Made by a program: the position numbers and the translations under genes
Part shown: positions 17,001 through 24,926 of the stretch, piece by piece
Numbering within the stretch: the stretch's first letter is position 1
How the letters are laid out: every line of letters begins with the position of its first letter
Notes under the pieces: model-generated
Told to the model about the DNA's origin: nothing
Databases searched by the model: none
Seen by the model: the letters and a program-made list of their open reading frames with translations, nothing else
Source of the DNA: an uncultured Oscillospiraceae bacterium
GTDB taxonomy: Bacteria; Bacillota; Clostridia; Oscillospirales; Acutalibacteraceae
Assembly: GCA_902465155.1 (NCBI GenBank)
Contig: CABQLY010000002.1
Coordinates: 62,001 to 126,000, forward strand
Direction: 5' to 3'
DNA length: 64,000 nt

Positions 17001-18881
17001 TTGAATAAGAATATCCGTAACATTATTTTGTGCATTGTGCTGCCGCTTATTATTTTTGGCACAGCGTTTTTCTTTATGCGCTACACCAGTGCCACAGCCC
17101 AAGCCAAGTACAACGAAATTGTTCGCATGGTGCTGAACAACGAGATTTCCGAGTACCAGCTAAACCTTTATTCCGGCAACCTAAAGTACACCCTGCGTAA
17201 GGACAATAAAACCTATAACTACACGGTTGCCAGCCCGGATATTTTTTATAACGATGTGAACAGCTTTGTTATGGAAAATAACGCAAAGTACAACAACGAC
17301 CCCAACAACAAAAATGTTATTATTGTAGATTATAAGCGCGGAAACGAAGGCGCCTGGCTGCAAAACATTTTGCCTACCTTGCTGGTGGTTGGCGTGTGCG
17401 CCGTGCTATTTATTTATTCTATGAAGCGCATGAACTCCGCCATGGGCACCGATAAGACCATGATGTTTGGCAAGGCCAAGGTGCGCAAGGCCGAGGACGC
17501 AAAAAAAACAACCTTTGCCGATGTTGCCGGTGCCGACGAGGAAAAGGAGGAAATGAGCGAAATTGTTGACTTCTTAAAATCGCCCGAAAAGTTCCAGCAA
17601 TTAGGGGCCCGTATTCCTAAAGGTGTGTTGCTGGTTGGCCCCCCCGGAACCGGTAAAACCCTGTTGGCCAAAGCAGTGGCGGGGGAGGCCGGCGTGCCGT
17701 TTTTCTCCATTTCCGGCTCCGACTTTGTAGAAATGTTTGTGGGCGTTGGTGCGTCCCGCGTGCGCGATTTATTTGAGCAGGCAAAAAAGAACGCCCCCTC
17801 TATTGTTTTTATAGATGAAATTGACGCGGTTGGCCGCCAGCGCGGTGCCGGCCTTGGCGGCGGGCACGATGAGCGCGAGCAAACCCTAAACCAGCTGCTG
17901 GTTGAAATGGATGGTTTTAGCGAAAAAGTTGGCGTTATTGTAATGGCGGCAACCAACCGGCCGGATATTTTAGATAAAGCCCTGCTGCGCCCCGGCCGTT
18001 TTGACCGGCAAATTACCGTAAACTACCCGGATGTTAAGGGCAGGGAGGAAATTTTAAAAGTTCACTCCCGCGGGAAGCCGCTTGGCCCGGATGTAAACCT
18101 AAAAACCATTGCGCAATCTACCGCCGGCTTTACCGGTGCCGATTTGGAAAACCTGCTGAACGAGGCCGCACTGCTGGCCGCGCGCGAGAATTTAAAGGCC
18201 ATTACCGAAAAGAATATTGAGGAGGCCACCGTTAAGGTAGTAATGGGTACCGAGAAAAAGTCCCATGTTATTACCAATCGGGATAAATTAATTACCTCTT
18301 ACCATGAGGCGGGGCACGCCATTGTTTCCTACTTTTTAGAAACGCAGGACCCGGTTCACCAAATTTCAATTATTCCGCGCGGTATGGCTGCCGGTTACAC
18401 CATGTATATTCCTACCGACGAAAAAACCCATGTTTCCCGCCGCTATTTGCTGGAGGAGATTTGCGCCATGCTGGGTGGCCGCGCCGCCGAGCAGCTAACG
18501 CAGGAGGATGTTTGCACCGGTGCCTCAAACGATATGCAGCGCGCTACCGAAATTGCCCGCAAAATGGTTACCAAATACGGTATGAGCAGCCGCTTGGGCC
18601 CTATTACCTATGGTACCGATAATAACGAAGTGTTCTTAGGCCGCGATTTTTCTTCCACCCCGAATTACTCGGAGGAGACCGCTGCGGTTATTGATGAGGA
18701 AATTAACAAAATTATTTCTGATCAGTACAAAAAGGCGGTTGATTTGCTGCAGCAGCACATGGATAAATTGCACAGTGTTGCCAAGGTGCTGTTTGAGCAG
18801 GAAAAAATTGACGGCGAAGCTTTTCGGGCCATTATGCAGGCCGAGCAAAGCCCCGCCGAGCCGAACGGCGAAAACGCTTAA
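17001..18881 (+). CDS. ftsH: ATP-dependent zinc metalloprotease FtsH
   Basis: Membrane-anchored AAA+ protease, 626 residues. Two membrane helices (about 8-25 and 113-130) flank an extracytoplasmic domain. The AAA module has Walker A LVGPPGTGKTLLAKA, Walker B VFIDEIDAVGRQRG and the second region of homology NRPDILDKALLRPGRFDRQ. The protease site is HEAGHAIVSYF. TTG 17001 (MNKNIRN) has AAGGA 9 bases upstream; a GTG two codons earlier is too close to that site. The C-terminus ends in a short acidic tail. Confidence 0.95.
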   Translation: MNKNIRNIILCIVLPLIIFGTAFFFMRYTSATAQAKYNEIVRMVLNNEISEYQLNLYSGNLKYTLRKDNKTYNYTVASPDIFYNDVNSFVMENNAKYNNDPNNKNVIIVDYKRGNEGAWLQNILPTLLVVGVCAVLFIYSMKRMNSAMGTDKTMMFGKAKVRKAEDAKKTTFADVAGADEEKEEMSEIVDFLKSPEKFQQLGARIPKGVLLVGPPGTGKTLLAKAVAGEAGVPFFSISGSDFVEMFVGVGASRVRDLFEQAKKNAPSIVFIDEIDAVGRQRGAGLGGGHDEREQTLNQLLVEMDGFSEKVGVIVMAATNRPDILDKALLRPGRFDRQITVNYPDVKGREEILKVHSRGKPLGPDVNLKTIAQSTAGFTGADLENLLNEAALLAARENLKAITEKNIEEATVKVVMGTEKKSHVITNRDKLITSYHEAGHAIVSYFLETQDPVHQISIIPRGMAAGYTMYIPTDEKTHVSRRYLLEEICAMLGGRAAEQLTQEDVCTGASNDMQRATEIARKMVTKYGMSSRLGPITYGTDNNEVFLGRDFSSTPNYSEETAAVIDEEINKIISDQYKKAVDLLQQHMDKLHSVAKVLFEQEKIDGEAFRAIMQAEQSPAEPNGENA

Positions 18882-18913
18882 TTTTAAAGCACAAAATTTT
18901 AATTTAGTTTTTT

Positions 18914-18953
18914 AAAACAGCGCCCGCTTAAAGTGTAGCCGGGCGCTGTTTTT
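18914..18953 (+). terminator. Terminator after ftsH
   Basis: AACAGCGCCCG and CGGGCGCTGTT form an 11-pair stem (18916-18950), followed by five T residues. Confidence 0.85.
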
Positions 18954-19022
18954 GCGCGGTAAACGCAGCAGAATTTGAATAATTTATCCGTTTTTTGCAT
19001 ATACTTTTTTGAGGTGATTTTA

Positions 19023-19319
19023 ATGTGCTGCAGAATTGCCGAAATGCGGGATAAACAGGTTTTAAACATTGCCGATGGCGCTTTGGTAGGGTATGTAGAC
19101 GATTTGGAATTTGACACCGAGCAGGGCAAAATTTTAAATTTAACGGTGCGCTGTAAGGCGCGCGGGTTCTCGGTTTTTTCAAAAGAGGAGGAATTTATTG
19201 TTCGGTGGGAGGACATTGCCGTAATTGGCGAGGATTCGGTTTTAATTAAATACGAGCCCATGCCAAAGCCCGCGCCCAAAAAAAGCGGCGGCCCGCGGCG
19301 GTATTTTATGGGGGAGTAA
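19023..19319 (+). CDS. YlmC/YmxH-family PRC-barrel protein
   Basis: A 98-residue PRC-barrel-like protein of the YlmC/YmxH family found in sporulating Firmicutes. The signature is CRIAEMRDKQVLNIADGA followed by LVGYVDDLEFDTEQGKI and EEFIVRWEDIAVIGEDSVL. ATG 19023 follows GAGGTG at 6 bases. The upstream in-frame start would add 16 residues with no ribosome site. The role is unproven; some members are under sporulation control, which fits the spoIVB gene that follows. Confidence 0.82.
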   Translation: MCCRIAEMRDKQVLNIADGALVGYVDDLEFDTEQGKILNLTVRCKARGFSVFSKEEEFIVRWEDIAVIGEDSVLIKYEPMPKPAPKKSGGPRRYFMGE

Positions 19320-19469
19320 TTTTTAGCAATTTGCCTGCCAAACGGCAAGGCAGGGTTAAATTTTAAAATAATTGGCGCGGTTGCCAAATTTATATTTTTA
19401 AAAAACAAAAAAGGCTACATATTCTATTATTGTGCCGCGGTACTAAAAATATAAAGGAGGCAAAAATAA

Positions 19470-20714
19470 TTGCGCAAAAAAATTAAAAAGTTTGTTATAA
19501 AGCCGCTGTTTGCCCTGTGCAGTGTAACGGCTGCTGCGCTGTTTGCCGGCGTGCTTTACCTGCAAAGCTACTTGCCTGCCAGTTATTATGTGTACGAGGG
19601 CAGCAGCCTTTCGGTTCAGGGGCCGGTTCCCCTTAGCTGCGAAAAAACAGCGGCTGCGGCAGCGCCGGTAGAAAACACCTTGGGCGCACAAAGCTACACG
19701 GTTAATTTAAAGGCGTTTGGCGTTATTCCCGTAAAATCGGCCGCTGTTCAGGTAATTAACAACCGCAAGGTAAAGGTTTTGGGCACAGGCTTTGGCATTA
19801 AAATTTACACCGCCGGCGTTATGGTAGTTAAGTTAGATACGGTAGATACCGAGCGCGGGCAGGTAGATGTTGCGGGGCGCGCCGGCGTAAAGCTGGGAGA
19901 TGTTATTTTAAAAATTAACGGACAAGCCGTTGGCAGCAACGAGCAGGTTGCCGCAATAATTGAAAAAAGCGGCGGCGACCCCTTAAAGCTTACCCTGCAG
20001 CGCAACGGCAAAACAATGCAGGTAACCGTTGTGCCGGAGCTTTCTTACGCTTCGGGAAAATATAAAGCCGGCATTTGGGTGCGGGATAGCAGCGCCGGCA
20101 TTGGCACCCTAACCTTTTACAGCCCCGGTTACTCGGTTGTTTGCGGGCTGGGGCACGGCGTTTACGACACCGACACCGGCGAGCTTTTAACGGTAAACAG
20201 CGGCGAGCTGGTAAACGCCCGCATTATTGCCGTTAAAAAGGGCATAGACGGCTGCCCCGGCCAGCTGGAGGGCGTTTTTGAGGATACCGCGCTTGGCAGT
20301 ATGCTAACCAATTGTGAAACCGGCGTTTACGCCAGCTATTCTAACCGGGCAGAGCCAAGCGAGCTAAAAGAAATTGCCCTAAAGCAGCAGGTGCAGCCGG
20401 GCAAGGCGAAAATTTTGTGCACGGTAGATGAGGGCGCGCCGCAGCTTTACGACTGCGTTTTAGAAAAGGTTACCTACAACAACCAAAAAACTAAAAATAT
20501 GGTGGTGCGGGTAACCGATAAAGCCCTGCTGCAAAAAACCGGCGGCATTGTTCAGGGCATGAGCGGCAGCCCCATTTTGCAAAACGGCAAGCTGGTTGGC
20601 GCCGTTACCCATGTTTTGGTAGACGACCCTACCACCGGCTACGGCATTTTTGCCGAAAATATGTTAGAAACGGTTAAAACCGCCGCAAAGCAAAGCGCCA
20701 ATAAGGCTTCGTAG
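19470..20714 (+). CDS. spoIVB: SpoIVB-like serine peptidase (S55)
   Basis: Sporulation signalling protease secreted into the intermembrane space, where it triggers pro-sigma-K processing by cutting SpoIVFA. It has 414 residues: an N-terminal membrane anchor (about 10-33), a PDZ domain (about 105-190) and the S55 peptidase domain with GLGHGVYDTDTGELLTVNSG and GGIVQGMSGSPILQNGKLVG, where the serine of GMSGSPI is catalytic. TTG 19470 follows AAAGGAGG at 9 bases. In most clostridia the next gene is spo0A; here a perfect promoter and an OmpR-type system follow instead. Confidence 0.92.
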   Translation: MRKKIKKFVIKPLFALCSVTAAALFAGVLYLQSYLPASYYVYEGSSLSVQGPVPLSCEKTAAAAAPVENTLGAQSYTVNLKAFGVIPVKSAAVQVINNRKVKVLGTGFGIKIYTAGVMVVKLDTVDTERGQVDVAGRAGVKLGDVILKINGQAVGSNEQVAAIIEKSGGDPLKLTLQRNGKTMQVTVVPELSYASGKYKAGIWVRDSSAGIGTLTFYSPGYSVVCGLGHGVYDTDTGELLTVNSGELVNARIIAVKKGIDGCPGQLEGVFEDTALGSMLTNCETGVYASYSNRAEPSELKEIALKQQVQPGKAKILCTVDEGAPQLYDCVLEKVTYNNQKTKNMVVRVTDKALLQKTGGIVQGMSGSPILQNGKLVGAVTHVLVDDPTTGYGIFAENMLETVKTAAKQSANKAS

Positions 20715-20756
20715 CAATTAATTTTTTAACCGTAAAAGGTTTTATAACGGTAAAAG

Positions 20757-20800
20757 TCAAACAACCGCAGCTGCATTTAACAGCTTGCGGTTGTTTGGCT
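20757..20800 (+). terminator. Terminator-like hairpin after spoIVB
   Basis: CAAACAACCGCA (20758-20769) is exactly complementary to TGCGGTTGTTTG (20786-20797). The T-run after it is loose. Confidence 0.6.
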
Positions 20801-20871
20801 AATTTTAGCTGCACGCGCGGCAGAATAAATATTCTGCTGCGCTTTTTAAGCTTTAAAGCCAATTGTTTTGT

Positions 20872-20900
20872 TTGACACGGCTGTATTGGGGCGGTATAAT
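20872..20900 (+). promoter_or_regulatory. Consensus promoter of the two-component operon
   Basis: TTGACA (20872-20877), a 17-base spacer and TATAAT (20895-20900). CAGAAT-AAAT-ATTCTG (20821-20836) lies about 40 bases upstream and could be an operator. Confidence 0.85.
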
Positions 20901-21013
20901 ATTTTTGTAAACTATTTGGCACAAATTTACAGTTTGTTAACCGCCGCGCCACAAGGGGAAAGCGGGCGCGGGTTAAAATTAAAACAGTAAAACATTAGGC
21001 TGGGGTGTTTAAA

Positions 21014-21688
21014 ATGAGCAAAAAAAAGATTTTAATTGCCGATGACGAGGCGCGTATTACCGATTTAATTAGCGATTATTTAACTGCCGCCGGGTACGAA
21101 ACGGTAGTGGCGGGCGACGGCAACGCCGCGTTAGAGGCCTTTCAGCAAAACAAGGACCTTAGCGCCGTTATTTTAGATATTATGATGCCGGGGCCGGACG
21201 GCTGGCAGGTTTGCAAGGAAATTAGAAAAACCTCGGCCGTGCCGGTGCTAATGCTTACCGCCCGGGCCGAGGAGTTTGACCAGCTTATGGGCTTTGAAAG
21301 CGGGGCAGACGATTATGTAACCAAGCCGTTTTCGCCGGCCGTTTTGGTAAAGCGCATAGAGGCGCTTATTCGCCGGGCCAACGGCAAGGTGGTTCCCGCC
21401 GAAAAGCAAGAGGGGTTGGTTATTAACAAAGACTCTTATGTTGCGTATTTAGACGGCAAGGTTTTAGAGCTAACCCTAAAGGAATTTGAAATTTTGGTGT
21501 ATTTAACCGATAATAAATCTCATGTTTTAACCCGTGACCAAATTTTAAACGCGGTTTGGGGGTACGATTACGAAGGTGATGTTCGCACCGTAGATTCGCA
21601 TGTGGCCCGCTTGCGCATTAAGCTGGGCAATTACGGCAACAACCACCTAAAAACCGTTTACGGCATGGGCTACAAGTTTGAGTGGTGA
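21014..21688 (+). CDS. OmpR-family response regulator
   Basis: DNA-binding response regulator of 224 residues. The receiver domain has the acidic pair DDE at the start, phospho-acceptor Asp in AVILDIMMPGPDG and the conserved Lys in YVTKPFSP. The C-terminal winged helix (about 130-224) has LTLKEFEILVYL and TVDSHVARLRIKLG. ATG 21014 follows AGGCTGGGGTG. It pairs with the kinase that overlaps its stop codon. The target genes are unknown. Confidence 0.93.
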   Translation: MSKKKILIADDEARITDLISDYLTAAGYETVVAGDGNAALEAFQQNKDLSAVILDIMMPGPDGWQVCKEIRKTSAVPVLMLTARAEEFDQLMGFESGADDYVTKPFSPAVLVKRIEALIRRANGKVVPAEKQEGLVINKDSYVAYLDGKVLELTLKEFEILVYLTDNKSHVLTRDQILNAVWGYDYEGDVRTVDSHVARLRIKLGNYGNNHLKTVYGMGYKFEW

Positions 21689-23232
21689 GCAAATTGAAAA
21701 CAGTAAAGCCGCAAAAAAAGCCGCAAAAGGGGCGGCTGCCAAAAAAGCTTTGGTTTAATATTTTTATTAAAATCTCGGTGGTATTTATTATTTTTGTGGC
21801 GGCGCTTTGCCTGGCCAACACCGTTTTTTTAGAAAAATATTATATTCATACCAATAAAAAAGATCTGATTGCCGTAGCCAAAACGCTGCAAAAGGCCGAT
21901 ATTACCAACGCCGACGAAACGGTTGAGCTGATTGGCGAAATTCAAAGCAATCAGGGCTTTGAGGTTGAAATTTACGATAATAACGACCGCACGCTTTACT
22001 CCTCCTCCAGCGAGCAAATGATGTCTTACCTTTTTGCCAAAGGCGAAAACCAGCACCTGCGCATGAACCACCACCCCATGAAAGCGTTAGAAACGCAGTC
22101 TTACAGTGATGGTTCGGTTTTAGAGCGGGCGGTGGAGCAGTTTTCGGGCAAGGAGTATTATGTTTACCGCACCGAAATTCAAAACGGCTGCTTTGCCGAG
22201 GTGCGCGTGCCGGTGCTAACCATTCGCTCCAGCGCCAAAAGCGCCAACACCTTTATTAGCTGCCTGGCCGTTTTGTTTTTAGCGCTTTCACTGGTTTGGG
22301 TATTGTGGTTTTCTAAAAAAATATCAAAACCCATTGCGCAAATGAATACCATTACCAAAAACATGGCCGCTTTAAATTTTAAAGAAAAGCTGGTGCCCGC
22401 CTCGAAGGATGAAATTGGTCAATTAGCTTTTTCTATAAACAACCTTTCGCAAAAGCTGAACGAAACCTTAATGGACCTGCAGCAATCGAACGCCCAGCTG
22501 CGAGATGAAATTGAGCTGGAGCACCAGCTGGATGTAATGCGCCGCGGCTTTGTAGCTAATGTATCGCACGAATTAAAAACCCCCATTGCCATTATTCAGG
22601 GCTACGCCGAGGGCCTAAAGGCCGGCATTAACGAGAATAACCGGGAAAAGTATTGCGATATTATTGTAGACGAAAGCAAGCGCATGAACAAACTGGTTTT
22701 AAGCATTTTAAACCTTTCTAAGTACGAATCCGGCCAAATTCAGCTAAACCTTACCGCCTTTAATATTTCTGAAATGGCGGTTATGCTGGCCAAACGCATT
22801 ACGCAGGGCAAAAATTTAACCCTGGTAACGCAGGTAGGGCAGGGGCTTACCGCTTTTGCCGATTGCGATATGATAGAGCAGGTTTTAAAAAGCTACTTAG
22901 AAAACGCCGTAAGCCATGTGAACCCCGGCGGAACCGTTACGGTTAAGGTAGAGCAAAGCAACGAATACCAGTTAACCGTTTCGGTGCTGAATACCGGCAG
23001 CCACATTGAGGAAGAGCTAATGCCGCAAATTTGGCAAAGCTTTTTTAGGGGCGACCCCGCCCACAACCGCGAAAGCGGCCGGTTTGGCTTAGGGCTTTCA
23101 ATTGTTAGCGCAATTATTAAGCTGCATAAGCGTGAGTGCGGCGTTTACAACACCGAGCAGGGGGTTTGCTTTTGGTTTTCGCTTAGTGCGGCGCCAAAGC
23201 AAAGCGGCCCGGCCGAGCTGCCGCAAAGCTAA
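21685..23232 (+). CDS. Sensor histidine kinase
   Basis: Membrane kinase partner of the regulator upstream, about 515 residues. Two membrane helices (about 25-45 and 190-210) flank an extracytoplasmic sensor region; then come HAMP (about 212-265) and the H-box FVANVSHELKTPIAIIQGYAEG. The ATPase domain follows with DCDMIEQVLKSYLENAVSHV and the G-box RFGLGLSIVSAIIK. GTG 21685 overlaps the regulator stop (GTGA), suggesting coupling; GTG 21682 and TTG 21694 are also possible starts. The signal cannot be inferred. Confidence 0.9.
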   Translation: MSKLKTVKPQKKPQKGRLPKKLWFNIFIKISVVFIIFVAALCLANTVFLEKYYIHTNKKDLIAVAKTLQKADITNADETVELIGEIQSNQGFEVEIYDNNDRTLYSSSSEQMMSYLFAKGENQHLRMNHHPMKALETQSYSDGSVLERAVEQFSGKEYYVYRTEIQNGCFAEVRVPVLTIRSSAKSANTFISCLAVLFLALSLVWVLWFSKKISKPIAQMNTITKNMAALNFKEKLVPASKDEIGQLAFSINNLSQKLNETLMDLQQSNAQLRDEIELEHQLDVMRRGFVANVSHELKTPIAIIQGYAEGLKAGINENNREKYCDIIVDESKRMNKLVLSILNLSKYESGQIQLNLTAFNISEMAVMLAKRITQGKNLTLVTQVGQGLTAFADCDMIEQVLKSYLENAVSHVNPGGTVTVKVEQSNEYQLTVSVLNTGSHIEEELMPQIWQSFFRGDPAHNRESGRFGLGLSIVSAIIKLHKRECGVYNTEQGVCFWFSLSAAPKQSGPAELPQS

Positions 23233-23285
23233 GCGGGCAAAATTGCCAAAATGGCGCAAAATTGCGGCAAGTTTGCACAAAATGC

Positions 23286-23314
23286 TTGACAAGCCGTTTG
23301 TAAACTGCTATAAT
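23286..23314 (+). promoter_or_regulatory. Consensus promoter of rpsF-ssb-rpsR
   Basis: TTGACA (23286-23291), a 17-base spacer and TATAAT (23309-23314). Confidence 0.88.
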
Positions 23315-23320
23315 ATTTTA

Positions 23321-23392
23321 GCTGTTAGCAATAACGGTTCCTTGCTCTGTGCCGGTTGCGCAGGGCCATAAGTCCAAAAGGAGGTGCAACAA
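23321..23392 (+). promoter_or_regulatory. Possible S6:S18 autoregulatory leader
   Basis: The leader carries an eight-pair stem, GCTCTGTG (23344-23351) with CGCAGGGC (23359-23366), closed by a loop that shows CCG, just before the AAAAGGAGG of rpsF. S6:S18 leaders of bacteria present a CCG trinucleotide in this position. I judge this from pattern only. Confidence 0.4.
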
Positions 23393-23674
23393 ATGACCAA
23401 TAAGTATGAAGCCGTGCTGATCCTTTCCGTTAAAAACGGGGATGAAGCCGTCAATGCGCTGGCTGAAAAGTTTAAGTCTTTGATTGAGGCAAATGGTACT
23501 GTTGAGAATGTTGACGAATGGGGCAAACGCCGTTTGGCTTACCCAATCAACGACGAAACAGAAGGCCATTACATCATCTACACCTTTGAGTCGGGTGCTG
23601 AGTTCCCGGCCGAGTTTGAGCGTGTAGCGAAGATTACCGATGGCGCCCTTCGCGCTATGACTGTTAGAAAGTAA
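23393..23674 (+). CDS. rpsF: 30S ribosomal protein S6
   Basis: Small-subunit protein of 93 residues that binds S18. It starts MTNKYEAVLILSVKNGDEAV and contains ENVDEWGKRRLAYPINDETEGHY, the family signature. ATG 23393 follows AAAAGGAGGTG. First gene of rpsF-ssb-rpsR. Codon use is less skewed than in the neighbours, as usual for ribosomal genes. Confidence 0.97.
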   Translation: MTNKYEAVLILSVKNGDEAVNALAEKFKSLIEANGTVENVDEWGKRRLAYPINDETEGHYIIYTFESGAEFPAEFERVAKITDGALRAMTVRK

Positions 23675-23686
23675 GAGGAAAACAAA

Positions 23687-24121
23687 ATGCTGAATGTTGT
23701 TGTTTTAACCGGCCGGTTAACCGCCGACCCGGAGCTGAAAACCACAGGCAGCGGTATTAGCGTTTGCAGCTTTTCTATTGCTGTAGACCGCCGCTATAGC
23801 AAATCTGCCGAAGAAAGGCAAACAGATTTTATTAACATTGTTACCTGGCGTTCTTCTGCCGAGTTTGTTTCCAAGTACTTTAAAAAAGGCCAAATGATCG
23901 CAATTGAGGGTTCTATTCAAACCCGGAAGTATGTAGACCGTGACGGCAAAAACCGTACTGCCTTTGAGGTAGTTGCAAACAATGTACAGTTTGCCGATTT
24001 TGCCCGCCGCGAGGGTGGCGATTTTGAGAACACCGGCAGTGCACCGGCACCGTCTTTCTCAAATGCCGGTTCCGGCGATTTTGCCGAAATTTCCGACGCG
24101 GATGACGATCTGCCCTTCTAA
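23687..24121 (+). CDS. ssb: Single-stranded DNA-binding protein
   Basis: OB-fold ssDNA-binding protein, 144 residues. It starts MLNVVVLTGRLTADPELKTT, the OB fold covers about 1-105, a Ser/Gly/Ala-rich linker follows, and the acidic tip DADDDLPF recruits replication and repair partners. It lies between rpsF and rpsR as in most Firmicutes; RBS is AGAGGA. Confidence 0.97.
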   Translation: MLNVVVLTGRLTADPELKTTGSGISVCSFSIAVDRRYSKSAEERQTDFINIVTWRSSAEFVSKYFKKGQMIAIEGSIQTRKYVDRDGKNRTAFEVVANNVQFADFARREGGDFENTGSAPAPSFSNAGSGDFAEISDADDDLPF

Positions 24122-24174
24122 AAAACAATGCGTTGCCCCGTGCAGCGCCACACTTTAGAAAGGAAGCTATACTC

Positions 24175-24414
24175 ATGGAAAAAACTGAGAGACCGGTTCG
24201 CAGAAAAGGCCGTAAAAAGGTTTGCCATTTTTGCGTTGACCGTGTAGAGGTTATTGATTACAAAGATGTTGCAAGACTGCGCAAATTTGTTTCGGAGCGT
24301 GCCAAAATTTTACCGCGCCGCGTAACCGGAACCTGCGCCAAGCACCAAAGAGAGCTGACTACCGCTATTAAGCGTGCCCGTCAGGTTGCTTTGCTGCCTT
24401 ATGTTAGCGACTAA
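24175..24414 (+). CDS. rpsR: 30S ribosomal protein S18
   Basis: A 79-residue small-subunit protein. It has KVCHFCVDRVEVIDYKDVA and ILPRRVTGTCAKHQRELTTA, which together carry the CxxC and C-x-K-H cysteines of the zinc-binding form. ATG 24175 follows AAAGGAAG. Last gene of the operon. Confidence 0.97.
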   Translation: MEKTERPVRRKGRKKVCHFCVDRVEVIDYKDVARLRKFVSERAKILPRRVTGTCAKHQRELTTAIKRARQVALLPYVSD

Positions 24415-24436
24415 GCTTTAACGGCTTAATTTATTT

Positions 24437-24474
24437 AGCAGTGGCGCACTGCGGTGTGCCGCTGCTGTTTTTTT
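24437..24474 (+). terminator. Terminator of rpsF-ssb-rpsR
   Basis: AGCAGTGGCGCAC and GTGTGCCGCTGCT form a 13-pair stem with wobble pairs, followed by seven T residues. Confidence 0.85.
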
Positions 24475-24579
24475 GCCGCAGGCCGGGTAAAACAGCGGTG
24501 GGGAACAACGCGGGCAGCTTGCCTGCCAACGCGCAAACCTTGGCGTGAACAAAAAAATTGCGTTTTTTTAAAAAAATGC

Positions 24580-24608
24580 TTGATTTTTGCGCCGGTTTAT
24601 ATTATAAT
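24580..24608 (+). promoter_or_regulatory. Promoter of tRNA-Ser
   Basis: TTGATT (24580-24585), a 17-base spacer and TATAAT (24603-24608), 15 bases before the tRNA. Confidence 0.8.
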
Positions 24609-24623
24609 ATCTTGGTACTGTTT

Positions 24624-24715
24624 GGAGAGATGGCTGAGCTGGCCTAAGGCGCACGACTGGAAATCGTGTAGGCGTTAATAGCGTCTCGGGGGTTCGAATC
24701 CCCCTCTCTCCGCCA
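24624..24715 (+). tRNA. tRNA-Ser (GGA)
   Basis: Class II tRNA with a long variable arm. Acceptor GGAGAGA pairs with TCTCTCC, and the anticodon stem CACGA/TCGTG closes CTGGAAA, giving anticodon GGA. The T-arm is GGGGG-TTCGAAT-CCCCC and CCA is encoded. Confidence 0.96.
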
Positions 24716-24752
24716 AAAATCGGTAAATCTCGTTAGAGGTTTGCCGATTTTT
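24716..24752 (+). terminator. Terminator after tRNA-Ser
   Basis: A 15-pair stem (AATCGGTAAATCTC with GAGGTTTGCCGATT, wobbles included) around a GTTA loop, ending in TTTTT. Confidence 0.75.
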
Positions 24753-24926
24753 ACTTATTACTTTTAGCGCTTAAAAGGTAATTAAGAATTGCCAAAGGCA
24801 CCAATGCGTTTTTTAACCTTGTTTTGCAGCTAAATGCATTTTAAAGGTAAGTAAAAAGGTTGCCCGTAACTATTAATTTTTTTAAAAATGTAGGTTTACT
24901 GAATTTGTTTTTTGGGAGCACGAAAA

